Assembly (NCBI GenBank): GCA_003550325.1
Contig: QKWP01000611.1
Coordinates: forward strand, 94,987 to 158,986
Length of the DNA: 64,000 nt
Source of the DNA: Gigaspora rosea
Taxonomy: Eukaryota > Glomeromycota > Glomeromycetes > Diversisporales > Gigasporaceae
Direction: 5' to 3'
This document shows, in pieces, positions 11,836 through 22,755 of this stretch (position 1 is its first letter; every line of letters starts with the position of its first letter). Below the pieces are notes generated by a model. The model did no database searches, was not told the DNA's origin, and saw nothing but the letters and a program-made list of their open reading frames with translations. The position numbers and the translations under genes were made by a program.

Positions 11836-13300
11836 AGAATCATACAAATTTAGTACCATTCGTTAAGACGGTTTGAGTTGTATTTTCTGTGAATATTTTT
11901 TTGTCAAGTTTATCACTTTTCCCAAGATCACATTATTTCAGGGATATTATATACTGTGCTAAATGGTAACAGTAATTGCAAGTTGATTATATTATATGTA
12001 GAATTAGTATATTTATAATCCTTCTGAACTTTCTACTATATATTTCCTACTACCATCGTCTCAATCTTCACAAGCCTTTATGTTTCTGAAGTCCAACCTT
12101 TTGATTTATCATTTTAATTAAGCATCACTATGATTACTAGCAGTAAGATTATTTTATAGACGATTAATTTACAGACAAGTATATTTTATATAAAATGAAT
12201 TTATTGTGAGGTAATTGTCTTTAAAATAATTTTATCTGTGAATTATTGTATATGAAATAAGCTTTTATGAAGATTATCTGTGAAATGATATGGATCTGTT
12301 GATTTCTATCCAAATTCTTGCTATCATTACCTTTGCACAATTTCAATCCATGGAAAACTACTATACTGTAGAAAAATGCTTGAAAATCCCTTAATATTAG
12401 CTGCAGTAATTAACAACTGATCTATTGGGTGAGGTGCTTTAAGAGTTGGGTTAGGGTTAGTATTGAATGGTTTAGGGTTAGGCGAATAAGTGTTCCCAAA
12501 TAAAGTTCTTTCTATTGTTATAATATATATAATACTTTTATTTCGAATTCTCATATTGTAAATAAAAATATTGTTTACATTAAGCGATATATCACTATAG
12601 CTATATACTTGATATTGTTTTTTTTTATACATATTAATGAAAGATCAAGAAAAAGCGAGCTATTCTATTATAAAACCATAAAACAATCGTAGACATTATT
12701 TAAAATCTCTTCAAGAATAGTATGCACAGTTTGCACACACCTTCTATAATATTAGCAGATTTTTAGACCAGACTTTTAAAATAATGTACAGAGGTGTACT
12801 GAATGGTATGCTCAAAATAGCGCATATGCATGTATTATCTCGTAATTTTATACTAAATATGCAAAATGTAAACAATTGACATGCTCTACAAGTTTCTTTA
12901 TTTGATTCGGAATAACAAGCTTCATAGAATTTTGTCTACGTGCATATAAATGGGTTACTACGGGCTTTGTTTTAAGGCTATTAAGAGTTTTAAAGCAACG
13001 CTATTGCATTTGCACATTTCAAAAAATACTTAAAATGGCCCAATTGTAATTCTAAAAAAAGTAAATCAAAGATAAATGATTAAAAATATTTCACAATTAA
13101 TATTGCTTAATCAAAAGTTTTTAATATAAATTAAACATAAATTTATTTTCTTTTTGAATGTGTCCAGCTCGATAATATGTTATAATACAAAGTTTCACTT
13201 ATATCACGAGGTGAAATTATACTAAACTTGCATTTTGGACCTAATACTAAAGTTTGGTAAATTTCTCATCCAAATAATTAAGATGTAATATATCTCTATC
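11836..13300. other. Non-coding AT-rich stretch
   Basis: No gene could be supported. At 12443-12481 there are two short runs of telomere-like GGGTTAGGGTTAG / TTTAGGGTTAGG sequence, far too short for a telomere. A roughly 100-codon minus-strand frame over the same region has no recognisable domain and partly consists of these repeats. Confidence 0.4.
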
Positions 13301-14797
13301 CAGTTCGTTCTGGTATGAAAACTCTAACTACAATATATCAGTATGATTTTGTAATTACAGTAGTTCAAGATAGTTTTGAGCCTGGATATTCATATCAATC
13401 TGAAGAATTGCGAAGTGATATATATAAAAGTTTATCAGAAGCAATTCCTCTGTCCATCAACAAGCTTTTTCTGCAAAAACTAGATCTGATGGTCTTTTAG
13501 TTATGGGATTAGACAATTCAGAAATATTCAACATGTTATTTACTGATATCCATTTTCGTCCTTATACTTTTAAAATCGGGAATACAATAAATTTGAATAT
13601 TTTTGGAATTGGTAAATCAAACAATCCTAAATAGAAATATGCTGGAAAAGAATATCAAAGCACTTTTGTACATAACTTTTGCAGAAGTCGAGCATTGTTT
13701 TTTCAGGAATTTAGTAGTAAAGAAGCAATTATTAAAATATATCAAAATTTTCAAAAAATAAGTGTCTTTCGTGATACTAACCCTAATACAGTTTGGAATC
13801 AAATTGGTATATTAACTCAATTTACAGAATGCACACTATTCAGGCTTGAACATAAACAAATGAAATCAGAAATCAATAATGAACAAGCTCTAGCATGTGA
13901 TGTAGAAGACTAGCAAAATGAACTAATTATGGACAAGCTTTTTAATTACCATTTAAAAAAATTTATTGTTGCATTTATAGAATAGATGAACCTTTTTATT
14001 AACTGGAAAAATCAAGAGAGAAACCTTATTGAATTAATAATACAGCTAAAAAAAATATGCCCACCAGGTTATATGATTAAAGAACATGAATTGCATGCAT
14101 GGAAAGTCTTATTATAGCATACAGGATGTACCAATATAACATCTTTTAGAAAGAATTCTATAGTAACCTTTTAAAATAATATCCGCCTAAACACATAGAG
14201 CTTATGTGCATAATTTATACAATATGATCTTGATATAGTGACCAGTTATCACTCAATTCTCTGAAAGTTATTTTCCCAACAGGACACTTACTGATACTGC
14301 ATATGGATAGAGTTAGCATTTGATTAGTTGTGCTCTACATTTTTAATCCTGTATGATGTCACCTGTTGAGGAAATAACTTGTACCATAATCTCCTAAATA
14401 CATATCAAAGAATTATAACCAAGCTTGTTTTTCAAAAGAACATAATCCTGATAATATCGTAATTATGCACTTTCAGGAAGCTAGAATTTAGAAAATCGCA
14501 TTAAGCCCATAAAACATTATATAAATATATATATATTATTCTAACTTACAGTATATATAGCTTGGCTTTTGGACTTGTTCAAAAGATCCAACAAAAGACC
14601 AAGCTATGATAAAGCAGTTATATGAATGTGGATGTCTTCGAGCTACTCCAGAGAGTTATGAAAATATTGAGGATCAATTTTGGATTGCATTTCAGGATGC
14701 TTTAGATGCTAATATTTGTGGAGCTGATAGAAAAAAAAGAATACTATCTATTATTGCTAATAAATTTACCTATGATATAATCAAAAAAAAATTACCT

Positions 14798-14873
14798 GTT
14801 AGTATTTGAATGTCAATATTAATATAATAAAATATTATGAACAAAAATTTAAACAATCCAATATCTATCTTAG
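14798..14873 (+). other. Intron of the HTH/DDE-like pseudogene
   Basis: A 76-base sequence begins GTTAGT and ends TTAG between two coding remnants that continue in the same phase (codon CCT before, GTT after). Joining them gives a continuous HTH-like peptide. The length and borders fit other introns in this window (72-117 bases). Confidence 0.6.
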
Positions 14874-14920
14874 GTTTCAAATTATCTAATCACTAAAGCA
14901 TAACATTATGCATGCATTAA

Positions 14921-15292
14921 GGGTAGGGTGAACGTAGATCATTTTTAATAATAATCACGTTGTAATTATATGAGATCAGGTGATCAACCAATCAGGGTTG
15001 TAAACAACAACGATTCAACCAATCAGAATTAGTGATTTTTGTGCGACCTAAGGAAATTTGGGGTCATTTAAGTTTTTTTTACCAATATACGAAGGTAGAT
15101 TTTTTTAAATGATATAGGGTTTAAAATTTTACTATAACAAATAGAAGACTTCAAATTATATATCACAAAATTTTGGGAAATACTTGTTATATAATCTTGA
15201 AAAGTTTTATTAAAAGCATGTTTTTGCTTTCTATATAAAATTTTTTTGTATCTCGTAAATTATATGAAAATTGATCTACGTTCACCCTACCC
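14921..15292. mobile_element. piggyBac-type MITE with TTAA duplication
   Basis: A 372-base element with perfect inverted ends GGGTAGGGTGAACGTAGATC, flanked by TTAA at 14917-14920 and 15293-15296. Removing the element and one TTAA restores a reading frame between two parts of the host pseudogene (ATT AAT GGT CCA), so the insertion point is exact. TTAA duplication and GGG/CCC ends fit piggyBac. The interior is non-coding. Confidence 0.85.
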
Positions 15293-15660
15293 TTAATGGT
15301 CCAGAGGGTATCCAATTAGAAAAGCCTAAGATTACTCGAGAAAAATTGGCTCCTGAAAAAAAAACCAAATTGATTTTTTTTCAAAATAAAGCAAATGTAG
15401 TAATGAGTATTTATAAAACAGATAGTATTACTGAATTACCTGTTATATTTAAAGATGATAAAGAAGAATTATGGGAACGATTTTGTGAAGAGTATCCAGA
15501 TAGTGTTAAAAGAACAACGTTCTATAAATATTTGGAAGGTGGCCAATATATTTATAATGAAGACTTAGATGGTCTTTGCTCAATCTGTAATACATATAGA
15601 TATGAAACATTTGATGAACTTCAAAAACTAATACAATATCATGCTGACTTGGATTATCAG

Positions 15661-16140
15661 GTAAAATAAAATTTTCAAAGTCATAATACTTATAAAGCCT
15701 CAAACAGCATTCAAAATGTATTGCAATTCAGTATGCTAACTTTGAATTAATTGATTAGTTGGCCAAAGTTTTTTTAAAAATTGATTATAGTAAACTAATC
15801 AATAATCAATTAGTTGATTAGCCAATTAATCGATTAATCTACTAATCAATCGATTAGTATATCAAAATAACTTGGATATTATTATGTAGCTAACTAATTA
15901 TAATACTCAAACATAATATCATATAAAACAACTAATCGATTTTAGTTAGTTAATCGATTAATTGTTGCAATCGATTAATTGTTAATAAAATTATCAATCA
16001 TAGTGCCAACTTGATCTTGAATTTCAACTTGGAACACTACTTTGAATTTCATTACCTTTCATATATACTAACTTGATAAAATTAACAAATAATAAGGAGT
16101 AATTATTAACCAAATGTAACAATCTGCAAGATATTTAAAA
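15661..16140. repeat. Palindrome-rich AT segment inside the pseudogene
   Basis: Coding similarity stops at a possible GT splice site (15661) and resumes near 16150. In between, 15740-16000 is dense in TAATCGATTAAT-type palindromes and partly self-complementary, which suggests a foldback repeat lying in an intron or inserted there. Confidence 0.45.
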
Positions 16141-16789
16141 AAAGATTATAAAATGAATTGAAAATTGATTTTTTGGGTTATACAAGACATAATACCTGTA
16201 TTAACCATTGTATGCTTTATGCTTTGGAACTTGCTTAGAATCTCACGATCTAACCTGTAATCAATATGGAGCTTTTTTTTTATCTATTTAGGCAAATTAA
16301 GGAACATGTACTATCTGACCTTCATATAGAATTTAAAGGAGCTAGAAGAATATTTATTATATTATTTGGCACATTAAACTAGGAAAGTGTATTTAAATGC
16401 ACAAGTATATGCCCATTTAAATGAGCTTAATAAAAAAGGTGCCATAATTATTGTAGACTATAAAATAAAAATTTTACCTAAAAACACGAATAAAACAAAG
16501 CAAGATTTTTTTGGAAAAAAAGAATGTCATTACATTTCATATTAATATATACTCGCCCCTAATAATAATGATTTGCAAGTCCATGCTTTTGATCATGGTC
16601 AACAAATTTGCATCAAAACGCCTGGTTTACAGCTTCTTTATTGCATGCTGCAATAACTAATCTTAATCCTCAGCCAGAGTAGGTTACTTTTTTATCTGAC
16701 AATGGACTACACTATCTAATGATAATTATGGGACAGTAGAAGAAGAAGTAGTCATCAGCAAATACACTATGGCATTATCAATACTTGCA

Positions 16790-17152
16790 GTCAGGATTAC
16801 TTTAAACTGCTATGTTCCCTTATACTGCCCTTATAAGGTTCAGTCCAATCCCAGCACTGAGCTCTTTCGATAGCACCATCAAAGATCTTTCCTCTACCTC
16901 CTTACTTGGGACTTGCCAAATGGGTTTCTAATTTCTTCAGTTTCTTGGATTTGTCTGTGCAACATTGCACCCTTGTGCCTGAAAGCTCCTATTTGAGATA
17001 GTAAAACCAAGACTATAGATTATATACCCAACCGATGATAAAAAACAAGTTATCAAAACACAGGTTTCTTTTCCTAAATCGTTGCCAGTAGGATTTGAAC
17101 TCTCAATCTGCCACTTTGAAGTAGCAACCGAAAAATGTTCCTAAGTCACCAT
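16790..17152 (-). repeat. Possible tRNA-derived SINE
   Basis: Read on the minus strand, the segment starts near 17150 with GGTGACTTAGGAAC (A-box-like) and about 45 bases later has GAGTTCAAATCC (B-box-like). An anticodon-arm-like stem GCTAC/GTGGC lies between. The T-arm does not pair, so it is not a working tRNA. The following 270 bases are GC-richer than the surroundings and non-coding, as in a SINE body. No clear tail or target duplication was found. Confidence 0.35.
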
Positions 17153-17204
17153 ACTCTTGATTTCAGCAATTTCGAATTAGTGATATGCTTTTTATATAAT
17201 ATCT

Positions 17205-17350
17205 AAAAAATTTTAGTGTATAGTATATACTGTATGTACTGTATGTACCGTATGTATAGTACTTTTCTGGTATTTAATTAGCTGAAACAAGTAATCAGCA
17301 AAAGTTTTAGCATACTGTACATACAGTACATATAGTACTATACATAGTAT
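17205..17350. repeat. TACTGTATGTAC-type palindromic repeats
   Basis: Two clusters of short ACTGTATGTACTGTATGTAC-like repeats (17219-17260 and 17313-17350) are inverted relative to each other around a short loop, as in a foldback element. A similar patch lies at 200-235. Confidence 0.45.
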
Positions 17351-17394
17351 ATCTCTACTTGCAAAAACACAACTCTTATCTTAGAGAAATAGAA

Positions 17395-17960
17395 ATTTGG
17401 GGCTTATTATTTTTTTTATTAAGTTTGCTTACATATTCTGTTTTTATTTATTTTTTTTACTTATTTTTTTATTTTATTTATTTCTAACTTCTTTAGTACT
17501 TTGCAAAAAACAACCTGAATTTTCTAGCACTTTACAAAAACACCAACTCTAACTTTTTTGGCACTTTGCGAAAACATACTAGACTTCTTCAACAATTTGC
17601 AAAAATGGTAATACTTACTTCTTAGAAATAGTTTTTTTTTTATTTTTTCACTTCTCTACTATTTTTAGAAAGTATTTAGAAAAAAGAGCAAAATGGAGAT
17701 GATATTCAAAACAACAAATAACTGGAATAAAGATGATAGTTAAAACAAGAAGCAAAAATAATAGCTAACTGTAAAGTGTATGAAAATAGCTAGTTTTTTA
17801 TTTTCTTCTGCAAATAGTAATAGAATTAGATATAACAAAATGTAAAAATAGTTAAAATAATATATAATAATATAAAAATAATACTATAAAGAATGTATAA
17901 TAATTAAAATATAATATATAATAAAATATGTAATATATAAGGATATAACTGGCCACACGT
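17395..17960 (-). repeat. Dispersed repeat R1, copy 2
   Basis: Inverted relative to copy 1. It shares ACTTTGCAAAAACA phrases, the tract with AATAATAGCTAACTGTAAAG and the stretch TAATAATATAAAAATAATACT, which match 7310-7530 on the opposite strand and 31300-31640 on the same strand. Confidence 0.6.
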
Positions 17961-19095
17961 ACAACTTTTGTTTATCAAATTTAAGTAGTCCACCCAAAGG
18001 TTCTATCCTGCAGATTCCACACTAGCTGCCATACCTGCAACCCAACTAGATATTGCCTATTTAAATTCTCTGATGCTATAAATATATAATATTGATTAAA
18101 ATATTAAAAATGTAATATATAATGTCTCCTTATAATAAAATTATCATCTCATCATAAGTGTCTTGTACATTTTTACCAATCATTTTGCGTGTGAAAATTG
18201 GAAAGTATAGATGGTTACAATCACATGTCATGAGAAATTCGCAATGTTGATTATATCAATATAAGTTAGCATTAATGCCCTTATATCATATCAGATAGTA
18301 TTTGTATATTATCTATTATATATATTATTTAATTTTCTACTATTTTTTTTATTATTTAATTTTGAGTTCATGCGCTTTAATGTTTTTGATTGGTCGTATC
18401 TAGAAAATGTGATCAGAGTGTAGGAAAACAATATGACTTATTGATGTGTTAATAATGACGCTGAGCTACAAAAATGTAAAAAGTCTAATATGAATATGCT
18501 TACCAATTTTATCTATAACTCTACAATCTCTTTTTTCTAAAGAGTTTGTTTGTTTAACCGAGTTTGATTGATTGTATTCAAAAAATGTGACAACATAGAA
18601 AAATAACAGAAAACATAAGGTAATTAGATCATTTTTTTATTATTATAATATTTGAGTAATTATTATATCATTTCGTTTTGTCTAATGGTTCAAGAACAAC
18701 AAAACTGCTCCACGATAAATAAAAACATTAGTTATCTACAAATATGAGTAAATAATCAATGGTAATTGGCGCGGCTTAATAATAATAAGAATAAAAAAAA
18801 ATTCATTTGCACTTTTCCATTTTTGATTTGCTAAACTGTAATTAGACCATGGAAAACTACAATATAAGATAATCAGTTACATTTTAAATCTGTAATTATT
18901 GTGACATTTGATCATTTGCATGTAAATGTGTAATGTCATAATAGATTTGTCATTTGTCTGTTACTATAAATTAATGATCAGTTGTTTTGATTAATTTTTC
19001 AAAAAATCAACTTTCATTCATTATGTATATTTTGTATCTTTTAGATTTAGAAAATTGCTTCCGTTCATATGTGCACTTTGTATCGTTTAAATTAG
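17961..19095. other. Non-coding stretch
   Basis: AT-rich. A short GC-richer patch near 17980-18060 has no frame or RNA-like fold that I can support. Confidence 0.4.
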
Positions 19096-19721
19096 ATTAA
19101 CTGGAGATACAGATTATGAATGTATGATAGTAGAAGTTGGGACTAGCAAAATGGTTAGTAGCACGATAGTATTTTATATTTTTTATTTATTTTTTTCATA
19201 CAATACTAACTTCTCGCGCAATAACAAACGTAGCATAATAGTAGAAACATAATAGTTTGGGACGAAGCAAAATAGTTAGTAGCATAGTAGTATTTTTTTA
19301 TATATATACAATAAATACTAACATTTCTTTTTTTTTAAAACAAAACGTAGTGCATAGCGAATATAGCATGATAATAGAAACATGATAGTTCAGGTCGTTA
19401 GTATCGGTAATATATATATTTTTATATCTATATATACACAGTGCTAATATTTCTTTGTTTTTTTAGATCAGAACATAGTGCGATGACAAATGTATGATAG
19501 TAAAAGCATAGTAGTATTTTTTTTTATAAACAGTACTAACTGTTTTTTTTTGAGAACAGAACATAGTACGATAATAAACGTAGCATGATAGAAAAAACAC
19601 AATAGTTCAGGACAAAGCAAGGTAGTTATAAGTACAGTAGTTTATATATATATACACAATACTAACATTCTTTTTTTTCTAAAATGAAACATAACATGAT
19701 AACAAACATAGCACAATAGTA
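19096..19721 (+). repeat. Minisatellite array A (~115-base units)
   Basis: About five diverged units share ATAGTAGTATTTTTTTATA, ACTAACATTTCTTTTTTTT, AACATAGTACGATAACAAAC and GTAGCATGATAG. The same building blocks (ACTAACGTTCTT, TTTCTTTAGAACGAA, AACAAGAACG) make up array B at 36650-37385. No protein frame. Confidence 0.6.
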
Positions 19722-19729
19722 GAAGCAAG

Positions 19730-20003
19730 TAGTGATTTAAGCTATATGGTTTTAGTTAGCTAGCTTAGCTAGCCAACTAAATCATTAGCAAGCAGCTAGC
19801 TAATGGCTAACTATTGGCCTGCATTCAGAATATTTCAGGATATTTGGCCCATACTTTATGTTTATTTATTTTTCTTTTTAGAATTTATTAGATTCTTATA
19901 ATAGTTAGCTTTTAGTCACATTAGCCAGCCAATCACATTACATCGCTGGTTTAGCCAGCTAAGCCAGCTTAGCTGCGGCTACATTAGCCAGCTTAAATCA
20001 CTA
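19730..20003. mobile_element. hAT-type MITE with 8-bp target duplication
   Basis: A 274-base palindromic element with ends TAGTGATTTAAGCT on both strands, rich in GCTAGCTAA / GCCAGCTTAG repeats. It is flanked by the perfect 8-bp direct repeat GAAGCAAG (19722-19729 and 20004-20011). It sits at the edge of minisatellite array A, whose units contain AGAAGC-like sequence. Confidence 0.85.
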
Positions 20004-20011
20004 GAAGCAAG

Positions 20012-20542
20012 GGCGCTATTGGCGCTCTACAAACACTTGATTAACATAAAATTTACTCAATATGCCAAATAACTTATAAAGAAAAATAATACTGTAAATA
20101 AATAATCTTGAACATAAAGGGTGCTAGTGGTGCCTCACTTATACTTGTATAATAATAAAAAAAATAATAATAAATAAAATATAAAATTTGATATTAAATA
20201 CAAAAATTTTAAAAATTTTGAAAATATGCAAAATATTATAAAATACTATAGATTTATGCAATAATATACAATATATTACCTTCTGTAACCCTGAAATAAG
20301 ATAATTAGTTAGAGTTTTACATTGTTTTATTTGGCCTATTTTGCAATATTTTGCGATATATTTCACAATATTTTGCAATATATTTCAAAATATTCTGAAA
20401 GAAATATATAACGAAATCTTTAAAAGATTGCAATTCTTTTAAAAAATTTTGTATTAATCACAATTCTTTCAAAAGATTTCCATGCAATTTCTTTTGAAAG
20501 AATTTGTATATTTATTTTGCTAATGATATTATTATACATACA
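20012..20542. repeat. AT-rich foldback repeat
   Basis: At 20140-20400 a left arm with AAAATATGCAAAATATTATA and a right arm with TTTGCAATATTTTGCGATAT enclose a loop containing TGTAACCCTGAAATAAGATA. It resembles the palindrome at 36077-36385. No gene. Confidence 0.45.
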
Positions 20543-20556
20543 TTTTTTTTTTTTTT
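20543..20556 (-). other. LINE1 poly(A) tail
   Basis: Fourteen T on the plus strand, directly downstream of the LINE1 3' UTR in its own orientation. This marks the 3' end of the insertion, as expected from target-primed reverse transcription. Confidence 0.7.
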
Positions 20557-20733
20557 AAATGTTAATGGTGAGACCTTGCTCTTATCTTTATTAGATTTAA
20601 TGGAAAGTTTTTACAAGACTGAAAAAATTTTCATTGTTTAAATCTATTGCTAAGACTAAGAACTCAGACATATATAAAAGTTAACTTAAATACTTATCTG
20701 CGGCCTAAACCAACCAGAGTGGCCAAGGCTCAC

Positions 20734-22578
20734 CTAGATTGAGGAATAATGTAGAATATCAGGAGGCTGGGTTGAATATTTGATCCATTTGGGAAGCCAG
20801 GTTTCTATTTTGCGTATAGAGATCTGGGTTATAGAATTATTATTTTCTTGGTTACTAAATTGATTGTGAGAAGTAGGAGGGTTTATTGAGGCCAGTTCAG
20901 ACGACTGTAAGGGAATTTGTTGGTTTTGGGCTCTGTCTATACAATATGGTATCCAAATGTTTGTATAAATTAATTTGTTTATGTGAAGTAAAAGTTGTAT
21001 AGAAAGTGTGTTGGCAGTTTTGTAGGATAAAGTGTACTCAGATAGTATCTGGATTATGTCCAGAGGGATGAGTCCAGACAATGTAGAGAATATTGAGGGT
21101 CTGTTAGGGAAGTGATGTATTTGAAAACTATCAAGATTAAGAATTTGAGTATGAAGCTCTTCTGTTGAGAGTTGAGAGATCTCAAGTTTGCTAGAACTTA
21201 GAATAGTAGATAGGGATTCTTTAATAATGTCTAGTAGAGGTTTAGCTGTTGGGCAGATAGTCCAATGTAGTGCATAGCTAGATCGTTGGCAGAGATGACA
21301 GATGTTTGGGTATAGTGAGTTTCTTTTGTGTAATGTATGTGGTACAGGGAGTTCATCTAGAAGTATCTTAACCTTGAATGATTTAAGAGTTGAAGAATGA
21401 AAACTATTAAAAAAGTCTGAAATTTTTTGGTTATTATTAATATATAGCCATGTAGCTTTCCAGCAAATGTATTGTGTAATATTTGTCCATTGTTGAAAGC
21501 GATTTTGGGATGTCCATAGTGCAAGTATATGAGCATGACATAGTGTTTTGACACTATGTCGTATTGGTAGTTCAATAGGAAAATTGTCAGTAGAAAGAGT
21601 AAATTGGAAGTTGTATATGTTGTCTGGTTCAAAAAGCAGGTATGGTGCAGTATCATGATGTCGTGCTAGATAATCAGCTTTATTGTTGAATTCATTATCT
21701 TGGTGTGCTGTAACTTTGTGAAGGGTAATAGTAAGTTTGTAAGATTTAATGAGGTTTAGTAAGGTGTTCCAAATTGACCAATAAGGGGTATTTAAGAACT
21801 TTGGTATTTGGGAAATACTAGATAGATTTTCATATTTGGAAATAACAGATTGTGAATCTGTATAAATATGAACAGAGCAATTTCTGGGAGCTGTGCAAAT
21901 AGCAGATAAAACTGCTACTAGTTCAGCTTTATAGGAGCATGGCCAATATTTAATTTGTGCCTGAAAGGTATGTGTAATAGTTTGATCAGCTAACTGGGCC
22001 CATCCAATTCCCATTGAGCACTGAGAGTTGCCCAGGTCACGGACAGAGCCATCAGTATAAAAGGTTAGTTCAGTTGAACTACTATTGTTGTATGCTATTG
22101 TTTGAAGATTATCAAGTGCTATACTAGGTTGGAATATATTAAGAATTTGAGAAGAGATTGTGATATTTGGTGTAGGTGGAATATGTATAGGGTTTCTAAT
22201 AGCTAGTGAATATATTAAATCTAAATAATTAGCATTTAAATTAATAGATTTGTCAGATAGATTGATTCTGCCAAAAAATTTTGTAGCATGACTAGTGGGT
22301 ACTAGTATAGTGCATTTGTTTGTAATGATATTAGAGTTAAGTGAGCAGTTTGTGCATGGATATGTTAGCATAGTTTGGATTGGATATAGCTGTGTGGCAT
22401 GAATTTCAAAGGAGCACTGCCAGTGGGTTATAAGCGTATAGTCAGATGCTGTTGGTTTGCGGCGCGCTTTACCAATTATAATTTGGTTATTTAGAATAGT
22501 AATAAGCCATGGTTTAGCATTTTTGGATGAGGGGTGACCAGTTGTATAACTATAGTAATTGGATTGTGGTAGTTCCAA
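20734..22578 (-). CDS. LINE1 ORF2, C-terminal part: RNase H and zinc knuckle
   Basis: The open frame actually continues upstream to the stop at 22756-22758; the first Met is at 22578. RNase H1-type domain at about residues 170-307: LTFYTDGS (Asp176), YKAEL (Glu219), YTDSQS (Asp241), AHQDN...NKADYLA (Asp302), so all four acidic residues are present. A Cys-rich CTNC...C segment precedes it (about 75-89), and a C-x2-C...H-x3-C knuckle follows at about 427-442 (ICHLCQ...HWTIC), as is common at the end of LINE ORF2 proteins. It removes or nicks RNA in RNA:DNA hybrids during element copying. It is in the same frame as the RT part; one UGA separates them, so it was almost certainly one polyprotein of about 1,940 residues. 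Confidence 0.85.
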   Translation of the reverse strand: MELPQSNYYSYTTGHPSSKNAKPWLITILNNQIIIGKARRKPTASDYTLITHWQCSFEIHATQLYPIQTMLTYPCTNCSLNSNIITNKCTILVPTSHATKFFGRINLSDKSINLNANYLDLIYSLAIRNPIHIPPTPNITISSQILNIFQPSIALDNLQTIAYNNSSSTELTFYTDGSVRDLGNSQCSMGIGWAQLADQTITHTFQAQIKYWPCSYKAELVAVLSAICTAPRNCSVHIYTDSQSVISKYENLSSISQIPKFLNTPYWSIWNTLLNLIKSYKLTITLHKVTAHQDNEFNNKADYLARHHDTAPYLLFEPDNIYNFQFTLSTDNFPIELPIRHSVKTLCHAHILALWTSQNRFQQWTNITQYICWKATWLYINNNQKISDFFNSFHSSTLKSFKVKILLDELPVPHTLHKRNSLYPNICHLCQRSSYALHWTICPTAKPLLDIIKESLSTILSSSKLEISQLSTEELHTQILNLDSFQIHHFPNRPSIFSTLSGLIPLDIIQILSEYTLSYKTANTLSIQLLLHINKLIYTNIWIPYCIDRAQNQQIPLQSSELASINPPTSHNQFSNQENNNSITQISIRKIETWLPKWIKYSTQPPDILHYSSI

Positions 22579-22755
22579 ATATGAATATAAAGTACGTTCA
22601 TATGAATGGCTTAAAATTTTATCTTCTAGTAAAGTAAACCATGAGGGTATTTTTCCTTTTGGAATTTTATTAAGTCTTGGTGAAATATGTTTCCAGTCGA
22701 GAAGGCTGGAGTTGTCAAAGGTTAGAAGTTGATCCAGAAAAAGTAAGTGGTGATG

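Larger units (their letters stand above)
13315..16760 (+). pseudogene. Decayed HTH / DDE-like gene of a Glomeromycotina-type repeated family
   Basis: Collinear coding remnants form one broken gene. (1) 13315-13913: YQYDFVITVVQDSFEPGYS..., a frameshift near 13460, a TAG at 13632-13634 where Trp seems to have stood, and a faintly FYRC-like end. (2) 13986-14120: INWKNQERNLIELI...CPPGYMIKEHELHAWK. (3) 14606-14797: ADRKKRILSIIANKFTYDII, which with exon 4 reads as a helix-turn-helix. (4) After a GT-AG intron at 14798-14873, SNYLITKA, a stop at 14901-14903, then NGPEGIQLEKPKITRE resuming at 15297 past a MITE and running to 15660 with a CSICNTYRYE zinc-type motif. (5) 16340-16760: VYLNAQVYAHLNELNKKGA, IIIVDYKIKILPK (Asp 16456-16458) and LSDNGLHY (Asp 16698-16700). 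Two Asp about 81 codons apart suggest an RNase H-fold DDE core. I infer a transposon-derived family; the name is unknown to me. Confidence 0.6.

Noticed and set aside
17082..17150. A tRNA gene on the minus strand
   Set aside because: B-box-like GAGTTCAAATCC is present, but the T-arm does not pair, the anticodon loop has six bases and no acceptor stem forms. Kept only as a possible SINE head.
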